Positions 46,883-55,463 of a stretch of DNA of 64,000 nt are shown one piece after another. Source of the DNA: Anabaena sp051781005 (GTDB lineage: Bacteria > Cyanobacteriota > Cyanobacteriia > Cyanobacteriales > Nostocaceae). The stretch covers positions 1-64,000 of the forward strand of contig NZ_JBPWOA010000026.1 in assembly GCF_051781005.1 (NCBI RefSeq), written 5' to 3'. Each line of letters opens with the position of its first letter. Within the stretch, counting starts at the first letter, position 1. Both the position numbers and the translations under genes were made by a program. The notes under the pieces are model-generated. The model ran no database searches and had not been told where the DNA came from. It was given only the letters and a program-made list of their open reading frames with translations.

Positions 46883-48787
46883 GTGAAAGGACAGCAATTA
46901 TTTTATAGTTTCTTACCTGGTGTAACAGCAGCGGTATTAACAACTCAGTCGGCTTGGGCTGGTACCGTAAAAGTAGGTGAGGTAAAGCTGGTGTCTTCTC
47001 CTAGTGTGTTGACTGCAAATGATGTGAAAACTTCGATCGCAGACAATATCAATAGGCAACTGCCTAATACTGCGGTTGACAGTTCTCCAGTTTTAGTACC
47101 TGCCCTTGATTTCAGGAACCTGAGTGAGAAACCTTTGGTTAACCATAGTGTTCCAGAAATGGCTGTTGTTAACAATGCCAAAGTACCGATAGAAAAAATA
47201 TCAAAAACAGTTTTACCGGTTACGGCTACTGGTGGCAAGGTAGCACAGCTACCAGCAAAAAATAAATGTTTACAGGCAGGGCAGAAAAGCCAAGCAGCTT
47301 TGCTCCTAGCCTTAAGTGCCTGTTCACAAAAAAAGGCCACTATTAAGCGGGTAGCCCAGGTGACTGTTCCCACTGAATCGGGAACGCCTAATACTTCAGA
47401 GCCACCTAATCAAAATACAGAAACTGTCACCCCTGTACCAACAGGCTCTGTAGAGACTCCTGAACAACTCAATCCTAGTCATAATCCTCTGTTATTTCCG
47501 ACTGAACCAGAGGAAGTGAGACTCCAGACAAATCAGCCAATTAGTTTGTCACAGGCTCTAGAACTGGCAAAGCGCAATAATAATGAGTTGCAGGTGTCAA
47601 TATTGCAGCTGGAACGCAGTAAAGGCTCTGTCAGGGAGCAACAAGCTGCTTTGTTGCCAACTGTGGGATTGAGTGGCAGTGTCGCTAATAGTCGTAGTGC
47701 TTCTAGTACACTAGCAGCTACTCAACAACAGAAGTTGAATCCAAATGCCCCTGATGCCAGCGCTGATACTAGTTTCAGTGGCCAAGCACAACTGAGATAT
47801 GACCTTTATACCTCTGGCAGACGGAATGCGGCGATTAGAGAGGCTGAGGAACAGGTACGCATTCAGGAATTGGATGTGGAAAGGCAAGTTGAGGACATTC
47901 GCTTGAATGTGGCTAGAGAATACTACGATTTGCAACAAGCAGATGAAAATGTACGTATTTCTCAGTCGGCTGTGCAGAATGCTGAGGCTAGTTTGCGAGA
48001 TGCGAATGCTCTAGAGCGGGCTGGTGTAGGGACTCGGTTCGATGTGTTGCGATCGCAGGTAAATTTAGCTAATGCTCAACAAGACCTGACAAATGCTGTT
48101 TCCCAGCAACAAATTGCCCGTCGTCGATTAGCAACTCGCTTAAATATTCCCCAGTCAGTAAATATCAGCGCGGCTGATCCTGTACAATTGGCTGGTTTGT
48201 GGAACGAAACTCTGGAAAAGAGTATTGTTCTGGCTTATCAAAACCGTCCTGAACTACAACAGCAGTTGGCACAGCGTCAAATTAGCGAGCAACAAAGAAG
48301 ACAAGCTTTGGCTGCTTTGGGACCACAGATTAGTTTAGTTGCCAGCTATGATCTGCTAGATGTGTTCAATGATAGTACCAGCGTTAGCGATGGTTATTCA
48401 GTGGGCGTGCAAGCCACCCTAAATTTATATGATGGGGGAGCAGCAAAAGCTAGAGCGTCTCAGGCAAAATCTAACATTGCGATCGCAGAAACTCAATTTT
48501 CTGAACAACGCAATCAAATTCGCTTTCAAGTAGAACAAGCCTATTCTACCCAGCGATCTAATCTAGAGAATGTGCAGACTGCTAATGTGGCTCTAGAACA
48601 AGCTAAAGAGGCTCTAAGATTAGCCCGTTTGCGATTCCAAGCAGGTGTAGGTACTCAAACTGATGTCATTAACTCAGAAAATGACCTCACAAGATCCGAA
48701 GGTAATCGTATTCGAGCAATTTTGGATTACAACCGCGCTCTGACTGAGCTACAACGCTTTGTTACCTCCAGAGCTTTTAATCAGTAA
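46883..48787 (+). CDS. TolC-family outer-membrane efflux protein
   Basis: 634 aa from a GTG start. The signal peptide is FYSFLPGVTAAVLTTQSAWA. Residues 35-210 are an extended Thr/Pro/Asn-rich region that E. coli TolC lacks. Two outer-membrane-efflux repeats follow (from ISLSQALELAKRNNNELQVS, and ENRPELQQQL-like NRPELQQQLAQRQISEQ), with RYDLYTSGRRNAAIREAEE and ARLRFQAGVGTQTDVINSEN. It forms the outer-membrane channel of tripartite exporters. In Anabaena the TolC homologue HgdD exports heterocyst glycolipids and proteins; this may be its counterpart, but no exporter genes are adjacent. Confidence 0.92.
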   Translation: MKGQQLFYSFLPGVTAAVLTTQSAWAGTVKVGEVKLVSSPSVLTANDVKTSIADNINRQLPNTAVDSSPVLVPALDFRNLSEKPLVNHSVPEMAVVNNAKVPIEKISKTVLPVTATGGKVAQLPAKNKCLQAGQKSQAALLLALSACSQKKATIKRVAQVTVPTESGTPNTSEPPNQNTETVTPVPTGSVETPEQLNPSHNPLLFPTEPEEVRLQTNQPISLSQALELAKRNNNELQVSILQLERSKGSVREQQAALLPTVGLSGSVANSRSASSTLAATQQQKLNPNAPDASADTSFSGQAQLRYDLYTSGRRNAAIREAEEQVRIQELDVERQVEDIRLNVAREYYDLQQADENVRISQSAVQNAEASLRDANALERAGVGTRFDVLRSQVNLANAQQDLTNAVSQQQIARRRLATRLNIPQSVNISAADPVQLAGLWNETLEKSIVLAYQNRPELQQQLAQRQISEQQRRQALAALGPQISLVASYDLLDVFNDSTSVSDGYSVGVQATLNLYDGGAAKARASQAKSNIAIAETQFSEQRNQIRFQVEQAYSTQRSNLENVQTANVALEQAKEALRLARLRFQAGVGTQTDVINSENDLTRSEGNRIRAILDYNRALTELQRFVTSRAFNQ

Positions 48788-48854
48788 CTCAAGTTGCTAG
48801 TCATCTAGTGTAGGCTGGTAACAGGTAATTGGTTAAATTTCTGTTAAAAGCAAC

Positions 48855-48900
48855 AAAAAGCCTCATTGACAGTAAATAAACTGCAAAATGAGGCTTTTTA
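48855..48900 (+). terminator. Intrinsic terminator after the TolC-type gene
   Basis: Stem AAAAAGCCTCATT (48855-48867) pairs perfectly with AATGAGGCTTTTT (48887-48899), with a 19-nt loop. The pairing of A-run and T-run makes it usable in both directions. Confidence 0.85.
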
Positions 48901-48943
48901 GTTGAAAAGGTTATATTTGGTACAGGGTAATAGGGGGCTGAAT

Positions 48944-48978
48944 TCCTGACTCCTGACTCCTGACTCCTGATTCCTGAA
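48944..48978 (+). repeat. Heptamer tandem repeat TCCTGAN, five units
   Basis: Five consecutive 7-bp units (TCCTGAC three times, then TCCTGAT, TCCTGAA). This is the short tandemly repeated repetitive (STRR) class characteristic of heterocystous cyanobacteria. It ends 12 bp before the next ATG. Confidence 0.85.
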
Positions 48979-48990
48979 CTCCTTCTTCCC

Positions 48991-49368
48991 ATGACTAAAG
49001 TAACATCAAAAGAAATCGCCCAGTTTCGCTCTCAATTAGCAGATGATCCCCAGGCTATGGAAGCGCTAGACTTGATTGAGGACTGTGAAGGGGACTTAGA
49101 AGATGCAGCCATGAGCCTAGCAATTCGGGCTGGACAAGAACCAGAACAAACAAATGCTGAGTGGTTGGAAGCTTTAGCAAAAAAATGGCGTGCTGTCATT
49201 TGTGAACAAGAATATCGAAATGACTTATTGAATGGCTCAATTGTAGAAATGATGGCACATTTAAAAACAATCCCTTCATTTCCGAAAATTTTGGCAACCC
49301 CAGTTTTGATATATATTATTCAGCAAGGCGTAAATAATTTTTGTGCGCCACTAGATTCGCTAAAATAA
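48991..49368 (+). CDS. Conserved-type cyanobacterial protein, unknown function
   Basis: 125 aa, soluble. It is acidic in the first half (LADDPQAMEALDLIEDCEGD, LEDAAMSLAIRAGQEPE), with WLEALAKKWRAVICEQEYRN and a hydrophobic end ILATPVLIYIIQQGVNNF. I know this as a recurrent cyanobacterial hypothetical only. It starts 12 bp after a heptamer repeat, so its leader is formed partly of repeat DNA. Confidence 0.8.
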   Translation: MTKVTSKEIAQFRSQLADDPQAMEALDLIEDCEGDLEDAAMSLAIRAGQEPEQTNAEWLEALAKKWRAVICEQEYRNDLLNGSIVEMMAHLKTIPSFPKILATPVLIYIIQQGVNNFCAPLDSLK

Positions 49369-49429
49369 CATTGGTGCTGATACGCTGTTAATTCAGGCAA
49401 ACCTCAGTCAAATAACCATTTTAAAATCA

Positions 49430-49930
49430 ATGAATTACCTTGTTGCCGTATTAGCAGACCGCATCCAAGCTGAATCTGCTTACTTAGGCTTAGAAAGAGA
49501 AGGCATAAATAGTACTATTCTCGGTAGAGGATACAAAACCGCTGACGAGTTTGGCTTAATTGACCCCAAAGAGCAAGCGCGAAAACAAGCAAAACTAATG
49601 TCATTCTGGTTAGTACCATTTGGCTTTTTTGCTGGTTTTACCTTCAGTTTAATTACCGGGCTAGATACCTTCGCTTGGGCTGGAGAAATTGGTAATCATG
49701 TCGTTGGTGGTTTATTGGGTGCCGGTGCTGGTGGGATGGGTAGCGTATTTGTTGGCGGTGGAGTTGGTTTAGTTGAAGGTGGTGGAGATGCTTTACCCTA
49801 CCGCAACCGCTTAAATGCTGGCAAATACATAATTGTAGTTCAGGGTTCAGAAACTTTGACTCGCCAAGCTACTCGCATATTACGCCAGTTTGAGCCAGAA
49901 AATCTCCAAGGTTATGCAGAAACAAACTAA
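49430..49930 (+). CDS. Membrane protein with glycine-rich helices
   Basis: 166 aa. An N-terminal ferredoxin-like or ACT-like segment (YLVAVLADRIQAESAYLGLE) is followed by two transmembrane segments: FWLVPFGFFAGFTFSLITGL and the Gly-rich VVGGLLGAGAGGMGSVFVGG. The C-terminus is a soluble GKYIIVVQGSETLTRQATRI. This layout resembles general-stress-protein 17M-like and DUF1269-like proteins, but I cannot assign it firmly. It lies 61 bp after the 125-aa gene. Confidence 0.8.
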   Translation: MNYLVAVLADRIQAESAYLGLEREGINSTILGRGYKTADEFGLIDPKEQARKQAKLMSFWLVPFGFFAGFTFSLITGLDTFAWAGEIGNHVVGGLLGAGAGGMGSVFVGGGVGLVEGGGDALPYRNRLNAGKYIIVVQGSETLTRQATRILRQFEPENLQGYAETN

Positions 49931-49940
49931 TTAGTCAGTA

Positions 49941-50122
49941 CTGAGTACCGAGTGCTGAGTAATGAATTTTTTTTTCCTCTTCCTCAATACCCATGTTACC
50001 TAACCGAGTGCTGAGTACCGAGTACTGAGTAATGAATTTTCTCCTCTTCCTCAATACCTATGTTACTCAACCGAGTGCTGAGTAATGAATTTTTTTCCCT
50101 CTTCCTCAATACCCATGTTACC
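49941..50122 (+). repeat. Tandem triplication around the start of the S4-domain gene
   Basis: Three copies of a module made of CTGAGTACCGAGTGCTGAGT-type heptamers, AATGAATTTT, CCTCTTCCTCAATACC and ATGTTACC begin near 49941, 50011 and 50071. The AATGAAT anchors are at 49961, 50031 and 50084, so the periods are 70 and 53 bp. The last copy contains the true start codon of the next gene; the two earlier ones carry decoy copies of it. Confidence 0.85.
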
Positions 50123-50894
50123 TAGAGAAGAACTTTTAAAAAGTGTTGAAAACCGCGATAGTATAGCTCGTGTGATTGACCAGGCAGAGCAAGCTATTAA
50201 GACCTGGGAAGTAGTTTATACTGATTTTTTGTCTCCGCCAGAGTTGGCAGAAATTCAACGGGTATTTAGCCGATTAACAGAGGTGCATTTAGTGGCGTGG
50301 GGTGGATATCCCCAAGCTGAACGTCAAAGAATTGCGATCGCACGTTCTGAGTTACCTTTAGATCAATCTCAAGTTGCGATCGCAGCTTTAGAAATTGCGG
50401 GTAATTTCCTATTTGATACGGCCACTCACCGCGACTTTTTGGGGGCGATGTTGGGGACGGGAATTGTCCGCGAAAAGACGGGAGATATTATCGTCTTAGG
50501 AGAAAGAGGGTCTCAGGTAATAGTCGTCCCCGAATTGACAGAATTTTTGGAGATGAGTCTCCAGCAGGTGCGTTCAGTCCCTGTGAAAACCCAGCGAATT
50601 GATATCAACGAGTTAAAAATCCGCGAACCGAAGAAAAAAGAATTAACCACTGTGGAGGCTTCTTTACGTTTGGATGCGATCGCATCTGCCGGTTTTGGAA
50701 TGTCCCGCAGCAAAATGGTGGATTTAATTGACTCTAATGATGTTCGTGTCAATTGGAAAGAAGTTACCCAAGCCAGTTTTCAACTCAAATCAGGCGATTT
50801 AATTGCCATTCGCGGTAAAGGACGTTTAGAAGTTGGCGAAATCGCCGTTACCAAAAAAGACCGTTACCGTATGCAATTGACTAGGTATATGTAG
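50115..50894 (+). CDS. Photosystem II S4-domain protein (YlmH-like RNA-binding)
   Basis: 259 aa from ATG at 50115 (MLPREELLKSVENRDS). An in-frame ATG at 50085 lies inside repeat DNA and would add 10 residues (MNFFPSSSIP), so I reject it. The N-terminal part has VVYTDFLSPPELAEIQRVFS and LVAWGGYPQAERQRIAIARS; the C-terminal S4 RNA-binding domain is RLDAIASAGFGMSRSKMVDL through RGKGRLEVGEI. In cyanobacteria this family is annotated as a PSII-associated S4 protein; RNA binding is the visible activity. Confidence 0.92.
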   Translation: MLPREELLKSVENRDSIARVIDQAEQAIKTWEVVYTDFLSPPELAEIQRVFSRLTEVHLVAWGGYPQAERQRIAIARSELPLDQSQVAIAALEIAGNFLFDTATHRDFLGAMLGTGIVREKTGDIIVLGERGSQVIVVPELTEFLEMSLQQVRSVPVKTQRIDINELKIREPKKKELTTVEASLRLDAIASAGFGMSRSKMVDLIDSNDVRVNWKEVTQASFQLKSGDLIAIRGKGRLEVGEIAVTKKDRYRMQLTRYM

Positions 50895-50942
50895 GAGTGG
50901 GGAATAGAGAACAGGGAATGGGTAATAGGTAATAATTTTTCC

Positions 50943-50976
50943 AATTACGAATTACGAATTACGAATTACGAATTAC
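50943..50976 (+). repeat. Heptamer tandem repeat AATTACG, four-plus units
   Basis: Four exact AATTACG units and a partial fifth. Shorter runs of the same heptamer are at about 27080-27098 and 29053-29070. STRR-type repeat of Nostocales, here between the convergent S4 and SDR genes. Confidence 0.85.
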
Positions 50977-51755
50977 CCATTATTTTTAAACTGTTTTGCG
51001 ATCGCACTTACCAGAGATTCCCTTGGTAAAAATCTGTGCATATTGACGATTAATTGATTTGCCCAACCACCGCTAACCACTGTCGAATCGCCTTTTTCTA
51101 AAGCTTGCAAAGCATCACGCACAACTGCTTCAGGAGTCGCTATTTTATTGTTTGCACCTGCCAACTTTGAAGGAAAACGAGCTTCTGTGAAAAAGTCTGT
51201 TTCTGTTGGCCCTGGACAAACTACCAAGACGTGGACACCATAATCACGATTTTCTGCCCACAATGCTTCACTAAAACTGAGAACAAAAGCCTTAGTTGCC
51301 GCATAAACAGAAAGATAAGGCATTGGTTGAAATCCGGCAATTGAGGAAACATTAATTATGCTACCAGAACGTCTTTGCCGCATTAAAGGTAGAAATTTGT
51401 GGGTTAAATCTACTAATGCCATAATATTCAATTGAATCATATTTAATTGCCGTTCTCCTTCCCGTTCGGCAAAATCGCCATAATCGCCAAAACCAGCGTT
51501 ATTAACTAACAAATCAATTGTTAATCCCTTGGTTTTTATGGCATCAAATACCTCATTAGTGGCATTTGGTTCGGTCAAGTCTTTAGCTATAAATTCTACT
51601 TGTATTTTGTATTGCTGTTGTAATTGTGTGGCTATTTGGGTCAGTTTTTCTACGGAACGGGCAACGAGAACAAGATTAGTTTTGCGTGCGGCTAATTCTT
51701 CTGCAAAAGCTTTGCCAATTCCGCCAGATGCACCGGTAATTAAAGCTGTTGACAT
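50973..51755 (-). CDS. Short-chain dehydrogenase/reductase
   Basis: 260 aa. NAD(P) motif LITGASGGIGKAFAEELAAR (about 5-24), LLVNNAGFGDYGDF, catalytic Ser in NVSSIAGFQP, and Tyr/Lys in YAATKAFVLSF, followed by VVCPGPTETDFF. The Arg in VLVARS after the second strand favours NADPH. Substrate unknown; this DltE/YqjQ-like branch is often linked to lipid or cell-wall metabolism. Its 3' end overlaps the repeat run at 50943-50976. Confidence 0.93.
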   Translation of the reverse strand: MSTALITGASGGIGKAFAEELAARKTNLVLVARSVEKLTQIATQLQQQYKIQVEFIAKDLTEPNATNEVFDAIKTKGLTIDLLVNNAGFGDYGDFAEREGERQLNMIQLNIMALVDLTHKFLPLMRQRRSGSIINVSSIAGFQPMPYLSVYAATKAFVLSFSEALWAENRDYGVHVLVVCPGPTETDFFTEARFPSKLAGANNKIATPEAVVRDALQALEKGDSTVVSGGWANQLIVNMHRFLPRESLVSAIAKQFKNNG

Positions 51756-52160
51756 TTTAGATATTATCTGATTTATTCGCTCACCTTATTTATAGTAGCA
51801 ACTCTTTTTCCCACTTGTTGTCAACAACAAAGGTTGATTTGAAAATCTATGGTAAGGATTCAGGATACAGAATAGAGAATTTAGAAGAAATAAGACTTTG
51901 ACTATTATGCTTGTGTGAGAATCTCGAATCTGTTAATTCCTGATTTGACAATTCTAGGACTTACGCACCAGTCACGGAAAATCGTTCGCGAAGCGTGTCG
52001 AAGACATACCGCAGAGGACGCAGAGGACGCAGAAAAATAAGAGTTTGAGAGGTTTTTTGCGTAAGTCCTAAATTCTTCTGACTCCTGAATCCTTACAATC
52101 TATGTATTATTTTCAGCCACAGATGGGAATACTAGGTTTAGTAGAGATTAGGTATGATTT
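51756..52160. other. Intergenic region with a MITE
   Basis: 405 bp between divergent SDR and coiled-coil genes. The MITE at 51955-52070 is its only recognisable element; the rest contains repeat-like AAGGATTCAGGA and CTCCTGAATCCTTAC fragments. Confidence 0.6.
51955..52070. mobile_element. MITE, 116 bp, with 13-bp perfect TIRs and 5-bp TSD
   Basis: Left end TAGGACTTACGCA (51955-51967) and right end TGCGTAAGTCCTA (52058-52070) are exact inverted repeats. Direct AATTC copies flank the element (51950-51954 and 52071-52075), as expected of a target duplication. The interior has no coding capacity and contains GCAGAGGACGCAGAGGACGC. These ends are familiar from cyanobacterial MITEs that would be moved by a transposase elsewhere in the genome. 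Confidence 0.85.
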
Positions 52161-53423
52161 ATGTTGGGTAAAATCAAATTTGCGGCTGTTTTTATCGCAG
52201 GTACAGCGGGGGTTTTGTGGGTTGTGAACTTGCCATACCCAATGATTCGCAAACCGGTGGCACAGGTAGCACCCTTGCTGCTGTTACCTAGCTTTATGAG
52301 TATGGATCATCACTATCGAGGTGCTATTGATTCTCTGGAACAAGCAGATCAGTTAATTAGTCGAGCCACTAGCACTGCGGATATTGAACTGGGTGGGGAA
52401 AAGGTCAAAGCTGCAAAAAAACACTTGGAGAATTTGCCAGTATGGTTTTTGGGTTACTATCCTCAACGTTATTGTAGCCTGTTCAGTTGTAGTTGGCAGT
52501 TTACTTTTGATGAATTTGAACAAGCACGACAACGAATAGCGCGATTAGATGCTGTAGTTTTCCAAGACAAAAATGCTTTGATTCCTTTGAATGATGCAAG
52601 AAAAGCTTTATCAGATGCAAAACAGCAATATGAACAAGCTACAACTACAAAAGATAGAGAGAAAGCGATCGCATCCTGGCAAACAGCTATAGATCAATTA
52701 GAGGAAATTTCTCGACAAACTCTAGCTGGGAGAACGGCACAAACTCAACTCATAGCCTATAAACGCGATTTTCAAAATGCGCGGGTTGGTAATTTTATTG
52801 CTGCTGCCCAAGAATTTGATTTAGAAGCGCAAAAAATACAACCAACAAAATCTCAAACTGCATCAGAATTATGGCTACAAGCAATTAACCGACTCGAACA
52901 AGTTCCCAATGATAATCCCCGCTATTTAGATGCACAAAAATTAATTGCTGCATATCAAGTTAAACAAAAAGTTGTGAGTGATACGAGTAGTGGGACATAT
53001 ATTGAAGGGGCAAAGCAGTTTGCTTTAGCGGCTGCAAAAGCGTCCCAAAATCCGCCCCATTCGGCGCTTGAGTGGCAACAAATTGGTAATTTATGGGAAA
53101 AAGCGATCGCACAATTGGAAAGAATTCGAGTTGAAGAACCAAGTTATGTGGAAGCACAAAGGTTATTAGCACAGTATCAAACTAACTTGGGAATTATCGA
53201 AAATCGTCGCCAAATTGAAAATACTTCTCAGGAAATTCTCAACCAGGCTAATAGCGAAATTCAAAGATTGATTGCTTCTCCACCAACTGATAAAAATGAA
53301 ATGAAAGCCGAAATCCAGGGAATAATAACTCGTTTAAATACTATTAAAACAGGGACAACTTCTTACACGGAAGCACAGCGATTATTGACATTGGCAAATC
53401 AAAAAATTCAGCAAATAAAGTAA
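52161..53423 (+). CDS. Membrane-anchored coiled-coil protein, unknown function
   Basis: 420 aa. One N-terminal transmembrane helix (FAAVFIAGTAGVLWVVNLPY) and then a long, mainly helical region with repeated segments of about 65 residues (WQTAIDQLEEISRQT, WLQAINRLEQVPNDNPRYLD, WEKAIAQLERIRVEEPSYVE, ending IQGIITRLNTIKTGTTSYTE). These are TPR-like repeats inside a coiled-coil protein. HLENLPVWFLGYYPQRYCSL is a distinctive motif after the helix. The family appears in many cyanobacteria; function unknown. Confidence 0.82.
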   Translation: MLGKIKFAAVFIAGTAGVLWVVNLPYPMIRKPVAQVAPLLLLPSFMSMDHHYRGAIDSLEQADQLISRATSTADIELGGEKVKAAKKHLENLPVWFLGYYPQRYCSLFSCSWQFTFDEFEQARQRIARLDAVVFQDKNALIPLNDARKALSDAKQQYEQATTTKDREKAIASWQTAIDQLEEISRQTLAGRTAQTQLIAYKRDFQNARVGNFIAAAQEFDLEAQKIQPTKSQTASELWLQAINRLEQVPNDNPRYLDAQKLIAAYQVKQKVVSDTSSGTYIEGAKQFALAAAKASQNPPHSALEWQQIGNLWEKAIAQLERIRVEEPSYVEAQRLLAQYQTNLGIIENRRQIENTSQEILNQANSEIQRLIASPPTDKNEMKAEIQGIITRLNTIKTGTTSYTEAQRLLTLANQKIQQIK

Positions 53424-53572
53424 TTGATGGTGTTGATCTGATAATTGCTTTTTGTAAATGAGGGTTATTATGAAGTGTGCATAAGCTTTATAATAGAAAA
53501 AGTAGTATTGGCATTTGCTGTCAATAAACGCTTCATAATAAAAAAAATTAAGCCGGACTTTAAATAAATTCC

Positions 53573-54253
53573 ATGAGTCAAACTGCGATCAATTTAATTG
53601 CGATATCTGTCTTTTTCATCACCCTCTCAACTCTGTTAGGCCCCTTGATACACCTGTCACCGACAGTACCAGCTTTAGTAACTGTGGCGTTTTTGGGTGT
53701 TGCGACTTTGGATAATTTCAGCTTTCAGGGGAAGGGAGGGACAGTAGTATTAGATTGGTTAGCGCGATTTTCTCCAGAATACCGCGATCGCATTTTACAT
53801 CATGAAGCAGGTCATTTTCTCGTCGCTCACCTGTTGGGGATTCCTGTCACCGGCTACACTCTCAGTGCGTGGGAAGCTTGGAGAATAGGACAACCAGGAC
53901 AAGGTGGGGTGATTTTGGAAGATAGCGAAATTGCCAAACAATTGGAAAAAGGGAAAATTACAGTCTCGATGTGCGATCGCTATTGTAATATTTGGATGGC
54001 AGGAATTGCTGCGGAAATGTTGGTTTTTAAATCTGCTGAGGGTGGTGGTGATGATAAAGCTAAGTTAAATCAATTTTTAGCAGCTTTGGGTTTTGAAGAG
54101 AATGTTTTTGAGCAGAAACAACGTTTTTATTTGCTGCAAGCTAAAAATTTGATTCAGGAAAATTGGGAGAATTATCAAAATTTAGTGGAAGCAATGAGAA
54201 AAGGGGTTAATGTTGAAGAATGTAAAAAGGTAATTGGTGAAATGAGTATATAA
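53573..54253 (+). CDS. FtsH-like M41-type zinc peptidase without an AAA domain
   Basis: 226 aa. Two hydrophobic N-terminal segments (ISVFFITLSTLLGPLI, VPALVTVAFLGVATLDNF) precede the zinc motif LHHEAGHFLVAHLLGIPVTG (HExxH at about 77-81). A third ligand may be among GGGDDKAKL. The peptidase part resembles the M41 domain of FtsH, but there is no AAA+ ATPase, and the whole is about one third of FtsH length. Such proteins are annotated as ATP-dependent Zn protease in cyanobacteria; they may act alone or with a partner. Confidence 0.85.
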   Translation: MSQTAINLIAISVFFITLSTLLGPLIHLSPTVPALVTVAFLGVATLDNFSFQGKGGTVVLDWLARFSPEYRDRILHHEAGHFLVAHLLGIPVTGYTLSAWEAWRIGQPGQGGVILEDSEIAKQLEKGKITVSMCDRYCNIWMAGIAAEMLVFKSAEGGGDDKAKLNQFLAALGFEENVFEQKQRFYLLQAKNLIQENWENYQNLVEAMRKGVNVEECKKVIGEMSI

Positions 54254-54386
54254 TCGAGTGATCAGATTCCCCACTTCTTTTGATATCATGTAAATAAATT
54301 GTGAATTGAACTCAGAACTCAGGGATCTTGTTATTCATAAATGATTTAGGGTTACTATAGAATTTATCTATTGAGGACAGGGAAAA

Positions 54387-55199
54387 ATGTATCAAACAGA
54401 TCCGCCACTTTCCCCGAAAGAAACATTACCCACAATGTATGATCTACCCAGTGAAGATCCAGAGGAGAAAGGTTTGCCAGATCAATTTCATTTATTGCAA
54501 CCACAATTGTTATCAGCAACATTTACTCCTGCTAATTATAAGACTGAGGAAATATTTACAGCCAGTGACATGAATCTGTATTATGATTCTCGTCATCCAT
54601 TGTGGTATAAACGCCCTGATTGGTTTGCGGTTTTGGGTGTACCTTATTTGTATGGTGATCAGCAAGATTTAAGATTAAGTTATGTAGTTTGGCAAGAAGG
54701 AGTTAATCCTTATATTGTGGTAGAATTATTATCACCAGGAACAGAAAAAGAAGATTTAGGTCAAACATTGCGAGATGTGGAAAAACCACCTGGTAAATGG
54801 GAAATTTATGAGCAGATTTTAAGAGTACCTTATTACGCAATTTTTGATCGTTATCAATCTGAATTTAGAATGTTTCAATTAAATGGCGATCGCTATACTG
54901 AAGCAACTTTATCAAATTCCCGGTTCTGGATACCCAGTATAGAATTAGGTTTAGGAGTTTGGCAAGGTAGTTATAAAAATGTAAATATGCCTTGGTTACG
55001 TTGGTATGATAAAGATGGGAATTGGGTGTTAACTCCCACAGAACAGGAAAGGCAACGTGCAGAACAGGAGAGACAACGCGCAGATCAAGAAGAACAACGC
55101 GCGGATCAAGAAAGACAACGTGCAGATCAAGAAAGACAAAAAACAGAAAAATTAATTGCACAATTGCGATCGCTTGGTCTTGAACCTGATTTAGATTAG
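54387..55199 (+). CDS. Uma2 family endonuclease-like protein with heptad tail
   Basis: 270 aa. The Uma2 (DUF820) restriction-endonuclease-like fold shows the Asp in KRPDWFAVLGVP and ExxK-like IVVELLSPGTEKEDLG. Residues 219-253 are five units of the heptad (E/D)QERQRA from 21-bp DNA repeats (55041-55145), which should form a coiled coil; the end is LRSLGLEPDLD. Uma2 proteins are amplified in cyanobacteria and no physiological substrate is known to me. Confidence 0.9.
   Translation: MYQTDPPLSPKETLPTMYDLPSEDPEEKGLPDQFHLLQPQLLSATFTPANYKTEEIFTASDMNLYYDSRHPLWYKRPDWFAVLGVPYLYGDQQDLRLSYVVWQEGVNPYIVVELLSPGTEKEDLGQTLRDVEKPPGKWEIYEQILRVPYYAIFDRYQSEFRMFQLNGDRYTEATLSNSRFWIPSIELGLGVWQGSYKNVNMPWLRWYDKDGNWVLTPTEQERQRAEQERQRADQEEQRADQERQRADQERQKTEKLIAQLRSLGLEPDLD
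55041..55145 (+). repeat. 21-bp in-frame tandem repeat, five units
   Basis: Units begin at 55041, 55062, 55083, 55104 and 55125 and encode (E/D)QE(R/E)QRA heptads. The unit count may vary between strains. Confidence 0.9.
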
Positions 55200-55223
55200 A
55201 CTGATTTTTTGATTTATTATCTG

Positions 55224-55463
55224 CTATTGTCCTCTTCCTGGTTTACAATCTGCAAAACCTAATGCTTCTGTATCCAGGAAACTGGCTATGGCCATTTCAA
55301 TAACGGCCTCAACTGGATACTCGGATTCAGTTGCACGGGCAATTAAAGCTGCTCTAATTTTTTCCGGTAAGCGTTCTAAGATGATTGCAGCATCAGAAGC
55401 AGAAAGTTGTTCCAACGGTTCTACTTGCGTAACTTTACTGTTCGGTTGGTATTTAAATCGCAT
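55224..55463 (-). CDS. Small hypothetical protein
   Basis: 79 aa, helical, with SASDAAIILERLPEKIRAAL and EYPVEAVIEMAIASFLDTEA. The layout looks like a short DNA-binding or antitoxin-type helical protein, but no family is recognised. It converges with the Uma2 gene with 24 bp between the stops. ATG at 55463. Confidence 0.65.
   Translation of the reverse strand: MRFKYQPNSKVTQVEPLEQLSASDAAIILERLPEKIRAALIARATESEYPVEAVIEMAIASFLDTEALGFADCKPGRGQ

Noticed and set aside
46945..47373. 142-codon minus-strand frame in the TolC-type gene
   Set aside because: Antisense shadow of the low-complexity N-terminal region; no family match.
49941..50122. CRISPR-like array
   Set aside because: Three copies with unequal periods (70 and 53 bp) containing heptamer runs and a start codon; no spacers of constant length and no cas genes.
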